Assembly (NCBI GenBank): GCA_964468725.1
Contig: CAYXVU010000205.1
Location: 1-10,882, forward strand
DNA length: 10,882 nucleotides
Origin: CAYXVU01 sp964468725
GTDB lineage: Bacteria; Acidobacteriota; Blastocatellia; UBA7656
Reading direction: 5' to 3'
The position numbers were made by a program, and so were the translations under genes. The notes beneath the pieces are model-generated. The model ran no database searches, was not told the origin of the DNA, and saw only the letters and a program-made list of their open reading frames with translations. Shown here piece by piece: positions 5,877 through 10,882 of the stretch; position 1 is the stretch's first letter; every line of letters starts with the position of its first letter.

Positions 5877-6128
5877 ATGCTCGATCAAAAATTGATTCAC
5901 ACGATCTTGCAAGAGATTGACAGCCAACTTAGTCAAGGCGTGCTGCCTGTCCATAATGGTCACCTCGAACACTTATTTCCTGAAGGCGACGTGCTCGATT
6001 ACCTCCTGCTCTTGAAGAAAGATGGGTTGATTAGCGGCGACGTGGTCACCAAAGGCACAGACCATATTCCGTATCGCATGACGAACATTCGACTGACCTA
6101 CCTCGGCATCAAAATGCTGCGAACCTAG
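5877..6128 (+). CDS. Small hypothetical protein, possibly winged-helix
   Basis: An 83-residue protein with no confident family. It reads as helix (LDQKLIHTILQEIDSQL, 2-18), a loop, helix (GDVLDYLLLLKKDGLI, 37-52), a polar strand region, and a closing RLTYLGIKML (72-81). The pattern of a helix, then LLLLKKDGLI, then a late LTYLG element resembles small winged-helix proteins of the DUF2513/YjcQ type, in which the LT..G element closes the domain. No transmembrane or signal segment is visible. The start is ATG with AGG 8 nt upstream. It is 49 bp after the desaturase stop on the same strand and is the last gene of the cluster, so it could be its regulator. The winged-helix assignment is tentative; that it is a real gene is more certain than its function. 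Confidence 0.65.
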   Translation: MLDQKLIHTILQEIDSQLSQGVLPVHNGHLEHLFPEGDVLDYLLLLKKDGLISGDVVTKGTDHIPYRMTNIRLTYLGIKMLRT

Positions 6129-6279
6129 GGCGCGCAGGGCGCTGACAAACAAGATTACACCTGCGGAGAGGGTTGTCCGTTCGCCTTCGACAGCCCTGCG
6201 AATTGGGGAAGGCCTTGAGGGTGATTCGAAACGATTTGGCACACTAAAGGCAACCCTTCTTCTGCCTGACCGGCAGTCT
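6129..6279. terminator. Convergent spacer with competing GC-rich hairpins
   Basis: This spacer separates the ends of the small plus-strand gene and the minus-strand kinase gene. Two mutually exclusive pairings are visible. CGCAGGGC (6133-6140) pairs perfectly with GCCCTGCG (6193-6200). AGGGTTGTC (6169-6177) pairs with GACAGCCCT (6189-6197) with one G-T pair. A short CTGCC/GGCAG stem (6262-6266 with 6272-6276) lies 3 bases from the kinase stop. No stem has a following T-tract, so termination may depend on Rho or be inefficient. Confidence 0.35.
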
Positions 6280-9200
6280 CTAGCCGTCCATTTTCACCAG
6301 CAATTCGCTGAAGCGCGGCTGGGCGCGCAAAGCGTCAAGCTGCGGGTCAACGCCGAGCCAAATCGCCCAGGCATCAGGCTGCGCAACCGTCTCTTCCAAA
6401 CGGGTTAATGCCGCTTCCGTTTCGCCCAAATACTGATGAATCAGCGCGAACATGTAAGGCGAAACCGCGTGCGTTTGTGCCATCTCGCTAAGACGCGCAA
6501 GCGCCTGCCGCGCTTCGTCGTGCCTGCCTGCTTCCGCTAACGCCGCGCCGAGAGGCGATAAAAAGTAAGGCATCTCTCCCGCTAAGGCGAAGGCTTTTTG
6601 TGCCTCCAAGATGGCCTCTTCGTATTGCCCTGTTCGGCGCAGCGCCCAACTGAAGGTGAATCGCCCCCAAGCGTAATGCGGCTCGGTTGCCAACATCTCT
6701 CGATGTACAGCCACCGCATCGTCAAAGCGGCGACTGTGATAATCGAGCCAGGCTTGCGAGTGCAAGGCGACGAGCGAATACGGGTCGAGTTCGCGGGCGC
6801 GATGCACCTCAATGCGCGCTTCGTCAAACCGTCCGCGCGCCATCAGCAGAAAGCTGTACCAGTTATGCGCCGTCGCTAGATGCGGATTCAAGTTAAGCGC
6901 GCGACCATGCCAGACCTCCGCCGTGCGCCAGTCGAAATCGTGCGAGTGAATGGCAAAGCCCAGCGAGGTGCAGGCTTCGGCTAAGGTGCCATCGAGCGCC
7001 AACGCTTTTTGCGCCGCCTCTTTGGCGGCGGCAGAACTCTTGCTCGTCGGCATCACCCCTTGAATGCCGAGAAAGATGTAGTAATCGGCAATGCCCGCAT
7101 AGGCCAAAGCATAGGCGGGGTCGAGTTCGATGGCGCGTTGGTAAAAGAGAATCGCTTTGGCAAAGTTTTCCGGCGTGAAGCTGCTCCAATGATACCGCCC
7201 GCGCAAGTAGGCTTCGTAGGCTTCAGGGTTGTTCGTGCCGCGCTTCTTCAGTTGTTTCTGCTCTTCACCCGTTAAGTGAGGAGCCAGCGAACTCGCCACT
7301 TTCTCCGAAATCAGATCTTCGAGTTCGAGAACATCGGCAGACTTCTCATCAAAGGTTTGCGCCCAATGAGTGGAATGGTCGGCGACGGTCAGCAGTTGAA
7401 CGGTGACGCGAACACGCTCGCCGATGCGCCGAATGCTGCCGTCCAAGATGAAAGCGACTCCCAACTCGCTCCCCGCTGTGAACGGGTCTGTCGTTTCGTC
7501 ATACCGCAAGATGCTGCTGGTCGGACGCACGATCAGCGAACGCACTTTCGAGAGCCGCGTAATTACGGCGTCGGTCAGCCCGATCCCTAAATAGCGAGCG
7601 TCGGTGTCGGCTTCGTCAAGGAGGTTGAGCAGTTTGAAGGGCAGGACGGCGATGGACTTTTCGGCCTCGCGTTTCGGTTCCTGACTGGTCGTGTTCATTG
7701 GGAATCGGTCGAAGCCCGCGCGAGTGGCAGCCGGATTATGGGTGCGTTGCAGCAGCGCGAAGAAACGCCCGTCGCTGCGCAACTGATCGAATTGCGGCTC
7801 GACGCCAAGCCAAACCGTCCAGGGGTCGCTATCGGCAACGCTCTGTTCAAGGAGGGTGAGCGCGGTCTCCTGCTCGCCCAAATTCAGATGGATCAGCGCC
7901 CGATGATAGCGAGAGATATAACGCACACCGGATAACTCATTCAATTCAGCCAGCAGGCGACGCGCGGCGTCGGCTTGTCCGGCCTCCGCATAGGCTTGAC
8001 CGAGCGCCGCTTTTTGCAGAGGGATATCGCCGCCGAGTTCGATGGCTCTGCGCGCCGCCGTAATCGCCTCTTCATACCTGCCCACCCGCCTGAGCGCCCA
8101 ACTCAAACCGAAATGGGCTTGCCCGTATTGCGGGTCGCTGTTCATCAACTCGTACCCTTGTCGGATGCTCTCTTCATAGCGCCGGGCTTGATAGAGGTCC
8201 CATTGGCGCAGATAACATCGAAACGAATTGAAGGGATCCAACTCTTGCGCGCGGCGCATCTCAGCCATCGCCTCGTCGAATCGCCCGGCCATCGTCAGGC
8301 GGTCACCGTACCAGATGTGCGCGACCGCATAGTGCGGATTCAACTCGATGGCGCGTTGATAGTGCATGAGAGCGGCTTGCCATTGCGATTCATGCGTCAG
8401 TAGCGCAAACCCCATTGCCGTGTGCGCTTCGGCAAGCGTGTCATCAATCTCGACCGCACGCCGCGCCGCTTCGCGTGCCGCTGCCAGACATTCGGCAGGT
8501 GGCAGAATGCTGAAGATCGCCAGCCAACTATGATACTCGGCAATCGCAGCATATACCGCCGCATAGTCGGCATCGAGCGCGATGGCTTGATGATAATAAA
8601 CAATCGCTTTGGCGAACCCTTCTTCCGTCAGTTGATACCAGTAATAACGCCCGCGCAAGTAGGCTTCGAAGGCTTCCGGCACTTTAGTGCCGCGTTTGCT
8701 GAAGCGTTCGCGTTCCGCGCCCGTCAATTGGGGAAGCAGCGAGGTGACGACGCGTTGCGAAATCGCATCTTCGAGTTCGAGAACATCGGCAGACTTCTCA
8801 TCAAAGGTTTGCGCCCAATGAGTGGAATGGTCGGCGACGGTCAGCAGTTGAACGGTGACGCGAACGCGCTCGCCGATGCGCCGAATGCTGCCGTCCAAGA
8901 TGAAAGCGACTCCCAATTCGCTCCCCGCTGCAAAAGGGTCTCCGCTCTTGTCGTAGCGCAAGACACTGCTGGTCGGACGCACGATCAACGAACGCACTCT
9001 TGAGAGATGTGTAATCAGCGCGTCGGTTAGTCCAATTCCCAGATACCGATCATCCGTATCGCTCGGCGTTGGCTGTTGCAGCAGTTTGAAGGGCAGAACC
9101 GCAATCGAATCGGCGGTCGGAGCCGCAGGGCTAACGATGGGCAGTGTTGTATCGCGCTGACGGACGGGCATCATCGTTGCCAAGACCGGGCGACCATCGA

Positions 9201-10353
9201 GGTAGCGCAACAGGTCTTCGCGCAACTCGGCTGCCGATGCGTAGCGCTCGCTCGCCTCTTTCCGCAAGGCCTTCAAGACCACGCGGTCGAGGCTGCCCGC
9301 CAGTTGCAGACGTAAACCCTCAGGCGTTTCGCCGCGCAGCCCGCAGATGACTTCGACGGCTATGGGGTGCGGCGCTTGATAAACCGATGCCAGATGATCC
9401 TGCTGTTGCAACACCGCGCTTGGCAGTTCTGGCCTCTCTTCGACGATGATGCGCGCCATCTCGTGTAACAGGCGATTGCGAAAGTGATACGGGCGATGGC
9501 CGGTTAGAAATTCATAGAGCAACACGCCGAGGCTGTAGACATCACTACGAAACGAAACGCGCGCCCCTTGCACCTGTTCAGGGCTGGCATATTCGATGGT
9601 CATCAACTGCATCGCGGTCGCCGTAATGGGCGAAGTGTCTGCGGCCAGTTCGGGGTCAAGCAGTTTGGCAATGCCAAAGTCGAAGAGTTTCGGCGCTCCG
9701 GTTGCCGTGACCAAAATATTCGAGGGTTTAATGTCCCGATGAATGATCTGCTTCTGATGCGCGTGTTCAACCGCCGAGGCGATCTCGCAAAACAGACGCA
9801 AGCGTTCGCGCACCGTCAGGCGGTGGGCGTCGCAATGGGCGTAGAGCGGCTGACCTTCGATGTATTCCATCACGAAATAGGGTTGCCCGCTTTCGGTTGC
9901 GCCGCCGTCCAACAAGCGCGCGATGTTCGGATGATCGAGCGCCGCCAGAATCCTGCGTTCATGGCGAAACCGTTGCAGCACTTGATCGGTGTCCATGCCG
10001 CGCTTGATGACTTTGATGGCGACGCGACGTTGAAAAGCTTTGTCGGCGCGTGTCGCCAGATAGACAGCCCCCATGCCGCCGCGCCCCAACTCGCGTTCGA
10101 TTCGGTACGCGCTGATGACTTTGCCAATCATCGGGTCATCGCGCAGATGCGCGGCCAGTCGGTCTGCTTCATTAGTAGGCGTATCGGAAAAGCCGCCCGC
10201 CGCATCGTATTGAGTGAGCATGGCTTCGACTTCGCGGCGCATCTCGGCATCGTCGGCGCAGACGCGTTCAAGGTAGTTCGTGCGCTGCTCACGCGCCAGA
10301 TCGAGCGTCATCTGAAACATCTCTTCGATCTGTTTCCAACGTTCGGGCGACAT
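6280..10353 (-). CDS. Giant Ser/Thr protein kinase with two tandem TolB-like/TPR modules
   Basis: A 1357-residue Hanks-type kinase. Residues 1-75 form the helical N-terminal region common in acidobacterial kinases (MSPERWKQIEEMF). The kinase domain spans about 84-385, with G-loop LGRGGMGAVYLA (89-100), Lys114 in VAIKVIK, Glu132, HRDIKPSN (205-212, catalytic Asp207), DFG (225-227) and an APE-like SPE (257-259). All key residues are present, so it should be active, and it is an RD kinase. Then come two homologous modules, about 416-870 and 900-1354. Each starts with SIAVLPFKLL, a TolB/CadC-like alpha-beta domain, followed by several TPRs and a closing WLGV segment. Equivalent residues are exactly 484 apart throughout. 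No transmembrane helix is visible after the kinase, unlike many receptor kinases, so it is probably cytosolic and the TPRs bind protein partners. The ATG start has only a weak distant AGGT as ribosome site. It converges on the cold-type cluster. Substrates are unknown. Confidence 0.93.
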   Translation of the reverse strand: MSPERWKQIEEMFQMTLDLAREQRTNYLERVCADDAEMRREVEAMLTQYDAAGGFSDTPTNEADRLAAHLRDDPMIGKVISAYRIERELGRGGMGAVYLATRADKAFQRRVAIKVIKRGMDTDQVLQRFRHERRILAALDHPNIARLLDGGATESGQPYFVMEYIEGQPLYAHCDAHRLTVRERLRLFCEIASAVEHAHQKQIIHRDIKPSNILVTATGAPKLFDFGIAKLLDPELAADTSPITATAMQLMTIEYASPEQVQGARVSFRSDVYSLGVLLYEFLTGHRPYHFRNRLLHEMARIIVEERPELPSAVLQQQDHLASVYQAPHPIAVEVICGLRGETPEGLRLQLAGSLDRVVLKALRKEASERYASAAELREDLLRYLDGRPVLATMMPVRQRDTTLPIVSPAAPTADSIAVLPFKLLQQPTPSDTDDRYLGIGLTDALITHLSRVRSLIVRPTSSVLRYDKSGDPFAAGSELGVAFILDGSIRRIGERVRVTVQLLTVADHSTHWAQTFDEKSADVLELEDAISQRVVTSLLPQLTGAERERFSKRGTKVPEAFEAYLRGRYYWYQLTEEGFAKAIVYYHQAIALDADYAAVYAAIAEYHSWLAIFSILPPAECLAAAREAARRAVEIDDTLAEAHTAMGFALLTHESQWQAALMHYQRAIELNPHYAVAHIWYGDRLTMAGRFDEAMAEMRRAQELDPFNSFRCYLRQWDLYQARRYEESIRQGYELMNSDPQYGQAHFGLSWALRRVGRYEEAITAARRAIELGGDIPLQKAALGQAYAEAGQADAARRLLAELNELSGVRYISRYHRALIHLNLGEQETALTLLEQSVADSDPWTVWLGVEPQFDQLRSDGRFFALLQRTHNPAATRAGFDRFPMNTTSQEPKREAEKSIAVLPFKLLNLLDEADTDARYLGIGLTDAVITRLSKVRSLIVRPTSSILRYDETTDPFTAGSELGVAFILDGSIRRIGERVRVTVQLLTVADHSTHWAQTFDEKSADVLELEDLISEKVASSLAPHLTGEEQKQLKKRGTNNPEAYEAYLRGRYHWSSFTPENFAKAILFYQRAIELDPAYALAYAGIADYYIFLGIQGVMPTSKSSAAAKEAAQKALALDGTLAEACTSLGFAIHSHDFDWRTAEVWHGRALNLNPHLATAHNWYSFLLMARGRFDEARIEVHRARELDPYSLVALHSQAWLDYHSRRFDDAVAVHREMLATEPHYAWGRFTFSWALRRTGQYEEAILEAQKAFALAGEMPYFLSPLGAALAEAGRHDEARQALARLSEMAQTHAVSPYMFALIHQYLGETEAALTRLEETVAQPDAWAIWLGVDPQLDALRAQPRFSELLVKMDG
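7315..7478. repeat. Intragenic direct repeat, copy in second module
   Basis: This 164-bp segment matches 8767-8930 at 162 of 164 positions, offset 1452 bp (484 codons). It encodes residues 960-1013 of the kinase, in the second TolB-like domain. The protein segment is identical in both modules and the two differences (at 7414 and 7465) are synonymous third positions. Sequence on both sides is clearly diverged between the modules. Confidence 0.95.
8767..8930. repeat. Intragenic direct repeat, copy in first module
   Basis: The partner of 7315-7478, encoding residues 476-529 in the first TolB-like domain. Differences from the partner are at 8866 and 8917 only. The boundary is sharp: codon 475 (Ala against Thr) and codon 530 (Ala against Leu) already differ between modules. 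A repeat this similar is a substrate for recombination that would delete or duplicate exactly one module in frame. Confidence 0.95.
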
Positions 10354-10882
10354 AATGATCGTGATACCTGACGAACGAATTCGAAGGACAACAACCTGAC
10401 AGCTTTGCTATGTATTCCACTGGGCTACGGAGGGTGAGTCTGACGGGAAGTCCGCGCCCTCGTCAAGCGAAAGGAGTCGGCGCGGCATCACCTCCGATTA
10501 CTTACAACGGCCTGAGCCATTCTCGACCAACTGTTGAGGAGCAGTTTGTGACCTCAAGGGGCCGCAGCGCGGCGGTCGCAGACCGCCTCTCAACCCGTCA
10601 CCGGTATTGAGAGGATCGCTTTTGGTCTGAATCGTAACGAGACTTGCTGTAGGCTTGCGGTTTGGGAGGCGCGGCGATAGATTCAGCGTCTCATATCTGG
10701 TGGATGATTTCCGCTCGAGAGAGCAGGAGGCTTTGCGGATGTGCCGGTTTCCTCTGACACCCCTGCGGCGTTGTCTGCGCCCCGCAAACCGCCAGCGCAC
10801 ATCACAACTATTGCGCCGGAGTTTGCTACAGAGACGCAGAGGTGGCGGACGATGAGCAGAGCCTCCCTCGCTTACCCATCGC
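10354..10882. other. Region upstream of the kinase without a convincing gene; inverted repeats
   Basis: No frame here looks like protein: the short open frames are Arg/Pro/Gly-rich and lack conserved patterns. Inverted repeats cluster at 10534-10614: TTGAGG/CCTCAA (10534-10539 with 10552-10557), GGCGGTC/GACCGCC around GCA (10571-10577 with 10581-10587), and CCTCTCAA/TTGAGAGG (10586-10593 with 10607-10614). The kinase promoter should be on the minus strand near 10354-10450, but I see no good -10/-35 pair. At the right edge an ATG (10852) follows AGAGGTG by 7 nt and could open a plus-strand gene (MSRASLAYPS...), but only ten codons are visible. Confidence 0.5.

Noticed and set aside
8422..9003. 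193-codon plus-strand frame, and a similar segment in the frame at 7276-7590
   Set aside because: The repeated phrase in both frames comes from the duplicated module of the kinase on the minus strand, so it does not mark a repeated plus-strand protein.
9568..10371. 267-codon plus-strand open frame opposite the kinase domain
   Set aside because: It overlaps the well-conserved kinase motifs on the other strand; composition and lack of motifs mark it as a shadow.
10410..10855. Three short open frames upstream of the kinase (66, 100 and 66 codons)
   Set aside because: They overlap one another on both strands, are Arg/Pro-rich and have no recognisable domains or clear ribosome sites.
10852..10882. 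Possible start of a plus-strand gene at the right edge (MSRASLAYPS)
   Set aside because: A fair ribosome site is present, but only ten codons are visible and the composition resembles the noncoding region before it, so it was not called as a gene.
1..10882. CRISPR array, insertion sequence, tRNA or rRNA genes, phage genes
   Set aside because: I found no regularly spaced repeats, transposase motifs, cloverleaf or rRNA-like segments anywhere in the window.

Overview
The window looks like a chromosomal segment of a moderately GC-rich, non-model bacterium. I infer Acidobacteriota, possibly Blastocatellia-like. The reasons are the very large soluble Ser/Thr kinase whose N-terminus begins MSPERWKQIEEMF and whose C-terminal part combines TolB-like and TPR modules, a CdnL/CarD regulator, and the general style of the proteins. 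The taxonomy is inference and no search was run.

Layout. (1) At 1-52 is the last 16 codons of an unidentified plus-strand gene, which converges on mnmG. A long imperfect hairpin (72-126) lies between them and may terminate both. (2) At 133-2022 (minus) is a full-length mnmG (tRNA U34 modification). (3) At 2023-2336 is a divergent intergenic region with an extended -10 promoter for mnmG, a 10-bp-arm inverted repeat across its -35 region, and a candidate promoter with a roughly 95-nt leader for the next gene. (4) At 2337-6128 six plus-strand genes run in series: an RRM/RGG RNA-binding protein, a DEAD-box RNA helicase, translation factor IF-1, a CdnL/CarD-type RNA polymerase-binding regulator, a membrane fatty-acid desaturase and a small winged-helix-like protein. 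(5) At 6129-6279 is a short convergent spacer with GC-rich hairpins. (6) At 6280-10353 (minus) is a 1357-residue kinase whose C-terminal sensor-like module is duplicated in tandem with an exact 484-residue period. (7) At 10354-10882 there is no convincing gene, only several inverted repeats.

Most interesting reading. The six-gene block groups functions that bacteria need together on cold shock: an RNA chaperone, an RNA helicase, IF-1, control of transcription initiation, and membrane lipid desaturation. I propose it as a cold- or growth-transition operon. Inside it, infA appears to begin at an AUU codon. That start gives a 73-residue IF-1 beginning (M)PKEDMI and sits 5 nt after a strong Shine-Dalgarno sequence, whereas the in-frame upstream GTG codons have no such site. 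A rare AUU start resembles the infC arrangement and would make IF-1 synthesis depend on initiation fidelity. The CarD-like protein has Tyr where the family has its DNA-wedging Trp. The kinase gene carries a 164-bp patch that is 162/164 identical between its two modules while the flanks have diverged, which suggests gene conversion.
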